DNA of 64,000 nt from Zoroaster sp. YZ-2022 (Eukaryota; Echinodermata; Asteroidea; Forcipulatida; Zoroasteridae), in assembly GCA_029582265.1 (NCBI GenBank), contig CM055816.1, positions 91,665,204-91,729,203 of the forward strand, read 5' to 3'. Positions 43,827 through 57,279 of the stretch are shown here, piece after piece (within the stretch, counting starts at the first letter, position 1; each line of letters starts with the position of its first letter). The notes beneath the pieces were generated by a model. It saw only the letters and a program-made list of their open reading frames with translations, was not told where the DNA came from and ran no database searches. Both the position numbers and the translations under genes were made by a program.

Positions 43827-44012
43827 AGTCCCCTGTAAAATATGATGTGGTTACCAACGATGATTTGTTTGAAGTCCATTTCAATGATTTGAACTTAATC
43901 ACATTAGGCCCTACACCCAAATTCAAACTTCATTTCAAATGCAATGGTATAATAAAGAATGATAATGATCCAGATAAAACTTCTTCCAGATCACCCCCTT
44001 GAAGATCCTCAT
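43827..44012 (+). CDS. Exon-like open segment of unknown family
   Basis: After a T-rich tract and TTACAG (43826), phase 1 reads SPVKYDVVTNDDLFEVHFND then LNLITLGPTPKFKLHFKCNG and IIKNDNDPDKTSSRSPP before a stop. Composition looks protein-like. A frameshifted relative sits at 41952-42165, and both are embedded in the same repeat context, so it is more likely a fragment of a transposon or captured exon than a host gene. No domain recognised. Confidence 0.3.
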
Positions 44013-44079
44013 GTTATGGTTCAATCAGAGATTTCGACTCTCTCGATCGTGTTTCCTGTCAAGATTTTTGATTTTTACA

Positions 44080-44690
44080 AACATTTTTCGAGAAAGTTGA
44101 AATAGTCTAAAGAGTCTTAAAAAATCGAAACTGTCGATATTTGTCGATATTTGTCGATATTTGTCGAAAAAAAAATCATTAATCGAAAATTATTAAACCT
44201 GACCAATATTTTTCGATGAAGCTTCGATCAAATTTATCGAAATTTTATCGAAATGTTATCGAAACTGTCGAAATGAAATCGAAATGAGTTAACCAGTCTA
44301 AAAGTTCGAAAAACAGTGAAATAAATCTAAACTGTCTAAATAGTCCCTTAAACAATCGTAACAGTCGGAAATAAATCGAAACATTTGTCCCAATTTTTTT
44401 AAAATCGAGAATTAATCGAGAAACAAATCTAAATCAATCTAAACCAGTCTAAACAGTCGAAATTTCCAGTCGAAATGCCAGTCGAAATGATCTAAACAGT
44501 CGAAAGTCGTCGAGAAATAAAATCGAAAATGGATCGAAATTGTCGAGAAAATACAAAACAAAACAAAATTCTCACGGAAAAAAAATATTTTGTCGATATT
44601 TATACGAGATTTTGACGAAATTATTAAAAAGCAAACAAAAACAAGAATCGAAATATACTTCGACAGAAGATCGAAATATTCCTTGTGGGA
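44080..44690. repeat. TCGAAA/TCGATA-rich low-complexity tract
   Basis: Dozens of TCGAAA, TCGATA and GTCGAAAT words, including GTCGATATTTGTCGATATTT in tandem at about 44128-44167. The tract is CpG-containing yet otherwise AT-rich, and there is no regular long period. Confidence 0.7.
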
Positions 44691-44929
44691 CCATAGCATC
44701 AACAAGGTTATGTGGACGCTCGGGATTTGAGAACAAAATAAATGAGGAAGACGGCTTTCAAAGCGTTCAGTAGTTTATTTATATCGTAATATTTGATTGT
44801 TCTTATTTTTTTTTTTTTTTTTGTACTTCTGGGAACATCTTTTAAGTTGAACTTTGTCGCATCTTCTGTAAGCGCTTTGTAACCAAGGGAAAAAAGTAAG
44901 GCGCTTATATATAAATGTCTTGATTATGT

Positions 44930-45840
44930 ATGTATGTATTCTGTGAATAAGACGAAGAGAATATAAAATGGCGGATTCAAATACTCTAACGGAAAAATGG
45001 GTTGTCAGATTATAATAAATTAAGGCACGTAACATTATTTACAAATTATTTACAATATATATGTCAGCCCTGACTCGAAAATTAATTGAATTAGAGAAAA
45101 GGTAAGACTTCTATCTCTAAATTATCCTTACTGTATATAGTTACTAGTTTTGTACATTTAATAATAGAAATAATGTGACTTGAATGGTAGAACCTATATC
45201 TTATAATTGTCATAGGAGGGTTCCTTTTAACTATCACCTCCTTAAAATAAATATGAAAGTTTCTAAATAAATGTAAAAGCACATCACAGATCATTATCAA
45301 AATCAAATAATTTATCTAAGTGACTAAATGTAATGGTACTACATAACTTACAAAAACACTTTACAAAAATAAGTGATTTGATTTAGTTTTCATTTCCGCG
45401 AAAACCCTCGGTGCCGGCTGCGCCATCTTGCCGCTGCAACCCTTTGTTATGGAATAAATGGCTGAGACGGAATAAAACTTAGAAAAATAAACAAGGGAAA
45501 ACTGGTTTGAACCTTGATTAAATGTATGAGATATCGATTGCGAATAATAAAACCGAAAGCTAGAGGTGATTCAATACAATTTAGAGGTATTCAATACAAA
45601 TAATATACTCTTGACATGTTGGAAAATGCAGATTTCGGTATTTTCTTAAATGGAAGATTTACAGTAAAGTATTTAGTAAAATACATGACTTGGTAAGTAT
45701 AATAATTATGCAATAATAAAGAGATAAAAAATAAAAAAGAAATAATTATTACCTGTGAATAAGACAGAAAGAGAATTATAAAATGGTGATTCGTCTCTAA
45801 CGGGTGGAAAAAATGGGTTGTGAGCAGCACGTATCGTTGG
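44930..45840. repeat. Direct repeat pair, GTGAATAAGAC...AAATGGGTTGT
   Basis: The ~75-bp block at 44942-45007 (GTGAATAAGACGAAGAGAAT, CTCTAACGGAAAAATGGGTT) recurs at 45756-45822. Spacing is about 815 bp, so these may be ends of one element or parts of a tandem pair. Between them no gene was seen. Confidence 0.55.
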
Positions 45841-46188
45841 TGGCGTCAAGCAGTTTGAATATTAATTAGATTTGGCGGATGAATAATAACATGAATAGTT
45901 AGACGTTAAACAAATAGATCCTTATTTAAACTTATAACGAGAATTATAAACAAAAAATAGTGGGGGGAACTACTTTACCACTGTGACAGTTACAAAGGAA
46001 TTTCAAGACCAACAGAAAATTTCTGAATTTTTTTAAACTGGCCCACGGAATCTTTTTATTGTTCACCGGATGGTTTTACGCCACATCAATCATTGGTCAC
46101 TCTTCCAAAACAGAAACAACCAATAATCCAGGAACAGTTCAGTGCTGGTTTTTTTAACTGACATCTCTTTATCACAAATCGAAGACAA

Positions 46189-46359
46189 CATCCTGATTAT
46201 TCTGGTGGTGAAAACACAAGCATGGATTATCTCACCTTGTCTCAGAAATCAATCAGACTAATGAAATCTGCATTGACCCCCTTTCAAAAAACATATTGTG
46301 CAACAATGCGCAGTTACTTGAGCATAAACAAGACATGTTCCATAACCAAAAATGTATGA
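46189..46359 (+). pseudogene. Coding-like fragment, possibly tyrosine-recombinase N-terminal region
   Basis: Open for 56 codons before TGA: MDYLTLSQKSIRLMKSALTP then FQKTYCATMRSYLSI. The pattern L...S-L-x-P-x-Q-K-T-Y...M-R-S-Y-L resembles the SAM-like core-binding start of tyrosine recombinases in DIRS/Crypton-type elements. No catalytic R-H-R-Y residues are in range, so this is a weak call based on one short stretch. Confidence 0.25.
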
Positions 46360-46859
46360 ACTTTCGCTAGAAAATCGTTGTTTTGTATAGGTTTTAATTT
46401 GTTTTATATTTTTTACTTCTTTATGAACTGTTGGGTAAAAAAATAGGTGCTAATTTGGACACTAATTTAAACCGACTGTAAAAATATAAAAATCCACCAA
46501 CTCGGACCGGATTTTGTATCTACTTAGCAGACCTTTCTCTGTACAAAATATCCAACAAATGACGCATGTGTCTATGAGATAGTTTTGCTAAGGGAGGGCA
46601 CAACTCAAAGTCCCGAAGTATTGTCAAATAAAAAGTGGCCGTTTCATTTACCAGACGTGTTTTCAACTCATTAGTGTACCAATGAAATTTCATTTATTCT
46701 TGAAAAATAGTCCAAATGTGAAGTTTGGAAACAACTGTTGTGCTACATAAGGTCAATTTTTGGTAGCGAAATTCTTTGAGAGAAGGCATTTCTTTCATGA
46801 GTTTTACAAAACCGTTTTCGTACAGTTCCAGATACGAATTGTGATTTTGACGAAACCGT

Positions 46860-47532
46860 CGTCCTCATTAATAATGTACGGTTTGGAAAATATTGACTTC
46901 CGGTTTGGACAGGAAGTAAGGTCAAGTTGAGTCACTTTTGTAAATATTTTTGACAAATTAACAATCTATACAATGGTGCAAAATGTACCCAATTTACCTC
47001 TTGTGGTTGTTTGAGATATGATTTTTTAATATTAAACTTTGACTTCGGTTTGGACGGAAGTAAAGGTCAAATTGAGTCACCCTTTGTGTATTAAATATTT
47101 TTTGACAATTAACAATCTATACAATGGTGCAAATAATGTCGAATTTACCTCTTGTGGTTGTTGGATACGATTTTTTTAAATATTAAACTTTGACTTTCCA
47201 GTTTGGACAGGAAGTAAGGTCAAATTAGGGTCACCTTTTTTGTAAATATTTTTGGACAATTAGCGATCTGTTGAGATATGATTTTTTTAATATTAAACTT
47301 TTGCCCCTTCCGGTTTGGACGAACAGTAAGTGTCAAATTGGAGGTCATATTTTTGTAAATATTTTTTGACAATTAGCGGTCTGTACAATGGTACAAAAAT
47401 TGTGAATTTACCTCTTGTGGTTGAGTAAACTGATTTTTTTTTAAATATTACACTTGTCTTCCGGTTTGGACAGGAATTAGGGGTCAAATTAGGGTCACCT
47501 TTGTTGGAAATATTTTTCTACAATTAACAATC
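46860..47532 (-). repeat. ~148-bp repeat family array running into the gap
   Basis: Four to five inverted-orientation monomers (ACTTCCGGTTTGGACAGGAA, CTCTTGTGGTTG, ACAATTAACAATC) with many indels. The array is cut by the gap at 47533, and its repetitiveness probably caused the gap. Confidence 0.7.
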
Positions 47533-48032
47533 NNNNNNNNNNNNNNNNNNNNNNNNNNNNNNNNNNNNNNNNNNNNNNNNNNNNNNNNNNNNNNNNNNNN
47601 NNNNNNNNNNNNNNNNNNNNNNNNNNNNNNNNNNNNNNNNNNNNNNNNNNNNNNNNNNNNNNNNNNNNNNNNNNNNNNNNNNNNNNNNNNNNNNNNNNNN
47701 NNNNNNNNNNNNNNNNNNNNNNNNNNNNNNNNNNNNNNNNNNNNNNNNNNNNNNNNNNNNNNNNNNNNNNNNNNNNNNNNNNNNNNNNNNNNNNNNNNNN
47801 NNNNNNNNNNNNNNNNNNNNNNNNNNNNNNNNNNNNNNNNNNNNNNNNNNNNNNNNNNNNNNNNNNNNNNNNNNNNNNNNNNNNNNNNNNNNNNNNNNNN
47901 NNNNNNNNNNNNNNNNNNNNNNNNNNNNNNNNNNNNNNNNNNNNNNNNNNNNNNNNNNNNNNNNNNNNNNNNNNNNNNNNNNNNNNNNNNNNNNNNNNNN
48001 NNNNNNNNNNNNNNNNNNNNNNNNNNNNNNNN
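47533..48032. other. Scaffold gap (500 N)
   Basis: Exactly 500 Ns. Real size unknown. Confidence 0.99.
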
Positions 48033-48036
48033 ACAC

Positions 48037-48163
48037 GGGCCCTTTCGTTTCCCAAATTCCCAATTTCCCATTGACCGAAGACTGGTGCTTCATTATGTCG
48101 AGAATACACACCCAGCATCAATTCTGCATAGCTGAAGTACCAAGACATTTCTGTCCTCTTTTC
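48037..48163 (-). pseudogene. Exon-like segment homologous to 38316-38440
   Basis: On the minus strand a TTTTTTTTCCAG acceptor-like sequence precedes a block that aligns at roughly three-quarters identity with the plus-strand block at 38316 (shared GGACAGAAA, AATTGATGCTGG and TCGACATAATGAAG). In the frame matching the 38316 copy (GQKCLGTSAMQ...DIMKHQSSVNGKLG) there is a stop. Another frame is open (SWYFSYAELMLGVYSRHNEA). Truncated by the gap. Confidence 0.35.
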
Positions 48164-48615
48164 TGGAAAAAAAAGATTTAAGATTGAAATAAGGAGTAAG
48201 TGGGCTTAGATTTCCTGAATAAATTCAGAACATACTAACCAACAATCACCAATATGGGAAATAAGGTAAAACATCGTTTAACTGATATAGAAATGGAAAG
48301 GTATATCAGATAGACCCCTTCTCTGGACTGAAATACTCAGTACTGCTATACATGTAGCAAAGTAAATAATGTAACAAAATTATACTTAAACTCTTAATTT
48401 CTTTTTTGTAATAACAACTATTAATAAAATTAAATTTAAAATATTCATCATTCGTCTTTGATAACGAACATTAATTTCAACCCTGTAACACGTTGCTGAA
48501 CATTAGATCTCACGAAAATAGTATAAAACCCAGAAAATCTCTATTAAAATAGGGCTCTCCCCTCATATTTCTCTCACAAAGTTGATATCTGGTAACTTCT
48601 TGTATTTTACATAAT

Positions 48616-48619
<4 letters not shown>

Positions 48620-48706
<87 letters not shown>
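48620..48706. repeat. (TC)n microsatellite, left flank of LINE
   Basis: About 43 TC units with one break near 48664. It abuts the 5' end of the Tx1-type LINE. A matching tract follows the LINE's 3' end at 55778. Confidence 0.95.
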
Positions 48707-48708
<2 letters not shown>

Positions 48709-48912
48709 ACAGCGATAGACGTGCATTTGAGCCCGGAGAATTTGGTATTTTCAATTTTAAACACCCAATGGTAACAGTTTTTATACCATTTGTTTATTTA
48801 GTACTCATAGATTACTATAAGTCCCTCATATTGTCGGGTTTATTATCAATTTCGCATTTATTTAGGTAAAATCATTTCGTTTTCTATATAGTTTTAGGAC
48901 CTGTTGGCCACC

Positions 48913-50810
48913 ATGGCCAAGCCAACAACAAACACAAAAGGCTGGGTCAGATGACTGCACCCGTCCAATGTCCTATTGATCCATTGTTCCTATCGGCTGC
49001 GTCCCGATAGGAACAGTGGAGTTATTCTGCCGATGCCAGTGTGTCCGTCAATGCATACATCGACGCCATGACGGATACACTGGCTTCGCATACATCCACT
49101 CAGCATCACGAATCTCCCATGGCCGGGTTGCAGTTTACTTCGACTCGAGGCAGGTAGCCCTCAACGCTGTACAAACTGGTTTTCACACAAGGCTCCTACC
49201 TTGAGTTGACACCCTGGTCCAGCTCTACCGTACGCCTAACACTAAGCAACGTTTACTCAGAAATACCCGACTATGTTCTCGTACACCAGCTATCACCTTT
49301 CTGCAAAGTCGTCTTCAGGTAAAGCCTCTACCCTGGGTTGTAAAAAAAGAAAATTCCCACATCCTTTCTTTTTCAGAAGGCAGGTTCATGTGATTATGCC
49401 CCAGAACATTACACCCTCGAGTGCCATAACCTTTCAGCACTGGGGAGAAACCACCATGTTTACATCACCACTGAATTTACTGTAAAATGTTTTAATTGTG
49501 GCGGATCAGTATATTTCTCGCTTCTGTGAGAAGAGTAGGGCCCCTAACAAAACAAATGACTCAAATCCTCTCGACCCACCCCCAGTCTTTGCAAATAAAA
49601 AATCCGATCCTAAACACCCTGCTAAAAACGCACAAACGCACAATCCCACCGCCAAACCCGCACTCATAACCAAACCTACCCACTCTTCTACCACTGTCCA
49701 CCCTCCCTCACCAGCCCAACCCTCTCCACCTCAAGACCATCTACCTCCCATGTTCCTTCTCCCGCCCATATCCCCTCTACCTCCCACCTTCCTTCTCCCT
49801 CCCATATCCCCTCTACCTCCCATATCCCCTCTACCTCCCATATCCCCTCTACCTCCCATATCCCCTCTACCTCCCATATCCCCACTCCCTCCCATATCCC
49901 CACTCCCTCCCATATCCCCTCGCCCTCCCATATCCCTTCGCCCCCCCCCCTTCAACTTCCGTCAACATCTGGGGAACTCCACCCCCAGCCCCCCCCCGTC
50001 TTTCTCCTTGTGATGTTGTTTCCAAACGTAAAATTACCCCTCCAACTCCCGCTACCCGCCAAACACCCCTCCTAATTCCCCTCAAAGCACCCTCTCCCCC
50101 CAAAAAAATAATGAAAGTTCGCATTGCTTCACCCATGCACGTCGACCATACTATCTCTCCTCTCCCTAACACCATACACTCCCTTACCCCATCACTCCCT
50201 AAATCCTCCCCACCACCTGCACCCAAATCCTCCCTCCTACCTGCACCCAAATCCTCCCCCCTACCACCCGCGCCCAAATCACCTCCCCCGCCACCCGCTC
50301 CCAAATCCCATCCCCTACCACCCGCTCCTAAATCCCTCCCCACCACCCGCTCCTAAATCCCCTCCCCCACCACCTGCTCCTCCTAAACCCCCTGTTCTCA
50401 CAGTCAAATCCCCTCCGAAACCCACCCGCTGTAGCAAACCATCCCCACTCCCATCCGAACCCGCCCCAACGCCCACTTCAAAACCCAGCCAGACCCCTCC
50501 TACACCTATGTCCATTTCACCCTCCAACTACCCCGACACTGACTCGACAATGTGGGAAGACTCTCAGACGGACGGCGACGAGCCGTTCTCTGAGAGTGTT
50601 CTCACAGAAAAGGGCCCGCTCTCTCACAGCGAGCTTGTACATTTCCTGTCTTCTGTCAAGGGCAAAAGAAAACCCCTGCCGATTGCTCGTAAATTTACGA
50701 GCAATCTGCCGGGGTTAGCCAAACAATTAAAACCCCTCAGAACCCACCCAAGTGTGTCTAAAAGCATGCAGCAGAGACTAGTGAAACTCGTAAAGTCTCT
50801 ACAGAAATAA
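48913..50810 (+). pseudogene. LINE ORF1: zinc-knuckle-like and proline-rich protein (frameshifted)
   Basis: An ATG in a strong Kozak setting (CCACCATGG at 48909-48917) opens MAKPTTNTKGWVR, then a frame change is needed. Later frames run 49016-49204, 49273-49485 and 49498-50013, and finally to 50810. A CFNCGG stretch near 49490 looks like the start of a zinc knuckle. This is followed by an extreme proline-rich region with a hexapeptide PPISPL encoded by an 18-bp repeat (49745-49940) and PKSSPPPAP repeats (50200-50390). The C-terminus is basic (ARKFTSNLPGLAKQLKPLRT, ending LVKLVKSLQK), suited to RNA binding. ORF2 starts about 15-40 nt downstream. Confidence 0.6.
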
Positions 50811-50824
50811 ACATTCTTTTCTTC

Positions 50825-53800
50825 ATGTTTTTTTCACTACTCTTTGCGATGACGCTGTCGTTACTCAGCCTCAACACAGGAGGGTGTACGGCCACTTTAA
50901 AAAATGCCTCCATTAAAACATATGTTGACAATATTTGTAATTATCCACAAATAATATTCCTTCAGGAAACACATTTCCTAACTTCACATAGTCCCTCTTG
51001 GAAACTGTGGCTATACACTCCCCTGTGTGCCCCAAGCCCCACCTGTGGGTCGGGAGTGACAACCCTGATTAAAAAAAACACAAACACAGTTATTGTTACT
51101 TCACAAATTATTTCTAATGGGCACATATTTTTACAAAAATCAAGACTAATAACACCTTTTTCTATCTTTATAACTTTTAATTCCTCAAAACGACAAACTC
51201 GCTTTAGATTCCATCCAGTCCTTCCGCGAGCATTGTGCTCAACTTGCTAACGACGGCGTCATCGTCATCGTAGGTGACTTTAACTGCACGGAAGACCCTG
51301 TCGTCGACCGTCTGTGTATGCCTGTCGAGCATCGACCCAGTTGCATGTGCCCCTCAGCGACGCGGTGAGTGCACTGTCGTTGCGTGATATCTGGCGTAGT
51401 CTCAATCCGAATGTTCAAACATTTACATGGTTCAGAATAATCCCTCGTCTCAGTCTGGCTCATCCAGAGCCAGACTGGACCGTTTTACGGCCCGCAAACT
51501 ATTTTTTCCTCTGTCCTTTCTTCCAAAAATCATTCCTTGCACTCTTTCTGACCATTCTGCTATCTCTTCAAATTGTTGCCCTCTGCTACCCAGAGGGTAG
51601 CGCCTATTGGAAATTTAACAACTCCCTTCTTTCCGACAATGCTTATAACGATATTATCTGTAACTTTTTTGGGCCAATTGGCAACATGAAAAAATAATTT
51701 TCCAAACCTTTTCTTGTGGTGGGACTTCGGTAAGTCCCACATTAAATCTATTACTTTAAAATATAGTCAAAAAATTGCAAAAGAAAGACGAGGGATTATT
51801 TCTGAACTGAACCAAAAATTGAAAAGTTACAAACTGCGCCAGATCTCACGTCTCAAGCCAAAGAGGTCCTCCGGGAACAAAGGAATATATTAAACGAACA
51901 TTTTAAAATAAAGCTCAAGGCGCTCTCGTCAGATCGCGCTTTAAACACTTAAATGAAACCGACTCTTCCACATCCTACTTCTTTAACCTTGAAAAACAAC
52001 TCAATATCTAAATCTATTAGTAAAATACGTCTCCTCTGGCAATATCACCGAAAACCCAATTGAAATAAAACCCACATACACACCTTTACAAAATCTCTAT
52101 AGTCGGGCACCGACTGACGAGAGCGCTTTTGATGAAATCACCGAGGACCTCAATAGGCTTGAACCTCAAGATGCGGAGGACCTTGACTGCCCTCTTTCTC
52201 TTGAGGAACTTGACCTTGCTGTCGAGCAACTTGGAAAAATATATCACCCGGTCTCGATGGCCTTAGTTCTGAATTTTTCAGTGCTGGCCAATTCTTAAAA
52301 ATGACTTTCTTTCTGTCCTCAACTTTTCCTTTACTTCCGGCTCACTTCCGCGTTCTTTCTCTCGTGCTATTATTACTTTAATTCCGAAGAAGGAGACCTC
52401 TCAGACATTGCAAATTGGCGCCCGGTCTCCCTTCTTAACACGGACTATAAAATTTATGCCAGGTTGCTCGCCAGCAGGCTCAAACAGTGCATTCACAGCG
52501 TTGTTAACGAAGATCAAACCTATTGTGTACCGGGGCGGTCGATTTTGATAACATCAATCTGATCCGAGACATTATTTTGTACTCTGATCTCAACGACGCC
52601 CGCTAGCAGTGGTCAACCTCGACCAAAAAAGCCTTTGACAACGTTGACCACTGCTATCTTTTCAACACAATGAGGGCTATGGGCTTTGGGGAGTTGTTTC
52701 TCCGTCATTTACGGCTCCTGTACAGTGGTTCCGAGAGCCTGATCAAGGTGTGCGGCTCCTGACGTCGCCCTTCTCCTTTGAGAAGGGCATACGTCAGGGG
52801 TGCCCGCCTCGGGACTGCTGTACTCGATCACTATAGAGCCACTCTTGAACAAACTTCGTTCTAACATCAATAAGAGTGGCTTCAAACTTCCTGATACGGA
52901 GAAATACTGCTCGGTTTTCGGCATACGCAGACGACGTGTCTGTGTTTGTCACCTCCGATGCGGGTTTCGCTGCGGTCGAGGAGACTTGATGACCTTTTCG
53001 GCCGCGCCTCTGCTGCTTGTTTAAATGTTAAAAATCCCAGGGGCTATGGGCCGGATCGTGGGTCAGACGGCTTGATAGGCCCCTCGGTTTCTTGTGTGAA
53101 CAGAGGGGCTAGAGTTCCTTGGAGTTCATCTAGGAAACAACTCTAGTTATGAACAACTTAATTGGAAAAAATGTAAAGAAAAACTCAAAAAAACGTTGAC
53201 TTCTTGGAAAAAACTATCCCTGTCCCTCTCTTTCAAAGGCAGAGTCCTTATTTGTAATCAACTTGCTGCTTCCAAAACTTTTCACACCCTCGCTGTCCTT
53301 TCCCCCCCTGCCTACATCCTTGACGAACTCCAAGGAATGCTTTTCGACTTTGTCTGGCCCAATCCAAAACACCTGCTAAAGAGACGACTTGTACTTCAAA
53401 ACCCGACAAGGGGGACTTGGTTTAACCTGCCTCCAAGCACGCACCCTCACATATAGATTTAATCGCATACAAGCTTTTCTTAATAATCGCTCACACCCCT
53501 CTCTTTCCCTCTTCGCTCATTTTCTCCAGAACTATCAAAACTTAAAATTCGATTTTCAATTATTTTTTCTCAAAACAAACATTGAATCCCATGTTACCCT
53601 TCCCAGTTTCTACAGCGATGTGTTGCGTGCTTGGACGGCCTCCGGGAGCTCAAATTATAATTGCATACGACAACACAAATCACGTCATAAATCTCCCCAT
53701 TAACAGTTCTATCCTAGCTTCTCTTGCAGCTGACGATGATCTAGATACTGATCGCCTCCTGGCATGCGGATTCAAACAAGTTCGTCATCTCCTCCATCCA

Positions 53801-54681
53801 TCCAGTGGGCGTTGGTCCGATGCCAGCGACGTCATCCAATCTACGTGCGGACCACGCCCACTCTCATCTCGTCTTCTCCAACGTCAACTCCTTCGTCTTC
53901 GTTCTATTGTCATCCGTCTCTTCCCAAATGTCTTCAATCTTCACGGTCTCGTCCAGTCTTCTCCTCCCGCAAGTTTCAACTTAAAACCAGATCTGCCTCG
54001 GAATCAGTTTGTCTTCCAACATTAACGGAATCTCCGCACCATCCAAAGCTATATATGAACAAATCAACAAACATATCAACGAGCTCCCAGAATACACACG
54101 AACGCACTGGCACGACGTCGGCTTCCTGAACCATCCCAATGAGATAAACTGAAAGAACATATGAACTGCCCTCCTCGAAGAAGGAGGGTGATGTTCAATA
54201 TAAATTGTTCCATAACATTTTGCCGTCGTTGCCAGTGCTTCATCATCTCAACAAGAACATTCCATCTTCATGCGGATGGTGCGGAGAGAGGGGAACGATC
54301 TGGCATCTTTTCATCCTGTGTCCGTCCGTACAACCAGCTCTAACGCTCCTTCACACCCTCATCAGCCGTCTCCTTCCAAGCCTTCCTCTCAACTTCAATA
54401 CCTACTGGTCTCTGATTCCGCATGCCAGAAGACGCGACAAACAAGCCGTGCGAATCGCAAACTATCTCATCGTCAGCTGCAAGAACGTTATATATTACCT
54501 CTATAGAACTTGCCACTTTTTAAATCCCATTTTAATTTGGAAACAACGGTTGAAAAACAAAATTCTACTTGATTTTTATTTCTTTAAACTTAACAACAAT
54601 CTTAATGACTTCGAAAAGAAATGGTCCCCAAAAAACGCACTTGTTAAAACTGTTAATGGGGAATTAACGTGGCTTTTTTAA
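50825..54681 (+). pseudogene. LINE ORF2: apurinic endonuclease and reverse transcriptase (frameshifted)
   Basis: The endonuclease start is LLSLNTGGC with IIFLQETHFL near 50960 (catalytic Glu of the APE fold). RT features are NWRPVSLLNTDYKIYARLLA near 52410-52470, typical of L1/Tx1 elements, a degenerate motif A near 52615-52650 (FDNVDHCYLF) and a YADD region near 52925. The C-terminus has KRRLVLQNPTRGGLGL near 53385 and a CGWCGERGTIWHLFILC zinc-like motif near 54265-54315, and stops at 54681. Many one-base frame changes (for example near 51200, 51700, 52250, 52400, 52760, 53440 and 54030) make it non-functional as given. Confidence 0.75.
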
Positions 54682-56018
<1,337 letters not shown>

Positions 56019-56471
56019 ACTCTAAGATAAAAGCACTTCGGACAAATTAATTTGGTCATAAGGCCTATCATGCCTGTGTCCCGAGACCCGACCAAATAAA
56101 AATGTTTGAGAATATGAAAATCTAAACCAAAATTGAAGCTTCCCTTTCAACATTTTTCCTGTCAAATATATGAGTATGTAATCAGGGGTTAGGGCAATTT
56201 CACATAATAGCCAGGGGACATTATCATGATTGTGTTCATCATGTACACTCATAGACCTAGATCATGTACTGTCTACCAATGGCAATGCAAACTAGTATTA
56301 TTAATTAGTAATATTGATCATGACTGAGATGCTCACCCAGCCCAGGATCCAGTATGTCCAGACATGGAGGTAAAAAATGGTCCAGATAGATGCTGCTAAA
56401 GTGCTAAGCACCGGTTTGTTTAGTCTGTGCCTTTCTCCATGGTTGACCCATGCCCAAGGTCTATCAAGCCT

Positions 56472-56692
56472 ACTTGGCATTGTTATCACTTTTTGGATCA
56501 TCTTGGACGTCGACGTGCACCTGGTTTGAATCGAATCCAGGAATTTTGTGATCGTTCGTGTTTACAACGGATACAAAATGTATAGACTGGAACGTTGTTC
56601 CTCTTGTTACAATCACAACGGTGTGCAATGCAGAGGTACCAGACTGACTACAATCTGCAATTGCCGTACAGGTTTCCACGGTCGTGTAGACT
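56472..56692 (-). CDS. Possible last exon of an extracellular protein (unassigned)
   Basis: On the minus strand CGCATTTTCAG precedes an open stretch ending in TAG: VYTTVETCTAIADCSQSGTS, then LHTVVIVTRGTTFQSIHFVS and VVNTNDHKIPGFDSNQVHVD. Alternating hydrophobic residues suggest beta strands, with two cysteines near the start. No family recognised. Upstream exons were not found, and a chance ORF cannot be excluded. Confidence 0.3.
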
Positions 56693-56937
56693 ACTGAAAA
56701 TGCGTATACGTGACCTTTGACCTTTGACCTTATTGTTGTTTTTTGGACATTTCTCGGTAATTACACGATACCTGGATTTTGTTTTTGAAGAAAACCTTCC
56801 AAAATGATTCTCTATCATTCTATCAATCCCATTTTTTGCACTTTTAGGGCGGTGTGTACCTTTAATTTACTGTGAAACGAGGAAATGTACACAAATCAGA
56901 TTCACACACTTGACTTTCTTGATAAATGTAGTTGTAC

Positions 56938-56955
56938 TTATATATATATATATAT

Positions 56956-56995
<40 letters not shown>

Positions 56996-57279
56996 ACATA
57001 TATATATTTTATATATATATATATATATATGTGATGTGATCTGGGAAAACCCTCCACATGGTGAAATTTGTAATTTTTGTGTTTTATACATCAAATTAAT
57101 CGGGACTGCATGTGCTCTTATGTGAAAGAACTCTACAATAGCGTAACTCAAGTTATAGACATTCTAGAATCATGAATAAAACAGTTTTGAAAAGAGCACA
57201 TGCAGTGTCCCGATTAATTTGATGTATAAAACACAAAAATTACAAATTTCACCATGTGGAGGGTTTTCCCAGATCACAT

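Noticed and set aside
49688..50527. Minus-strand Gly/Trp/Glu-rich ORFs
   Set aside because: Antisense shadows of the proline-rich LINE ORF1 on the plus strand.
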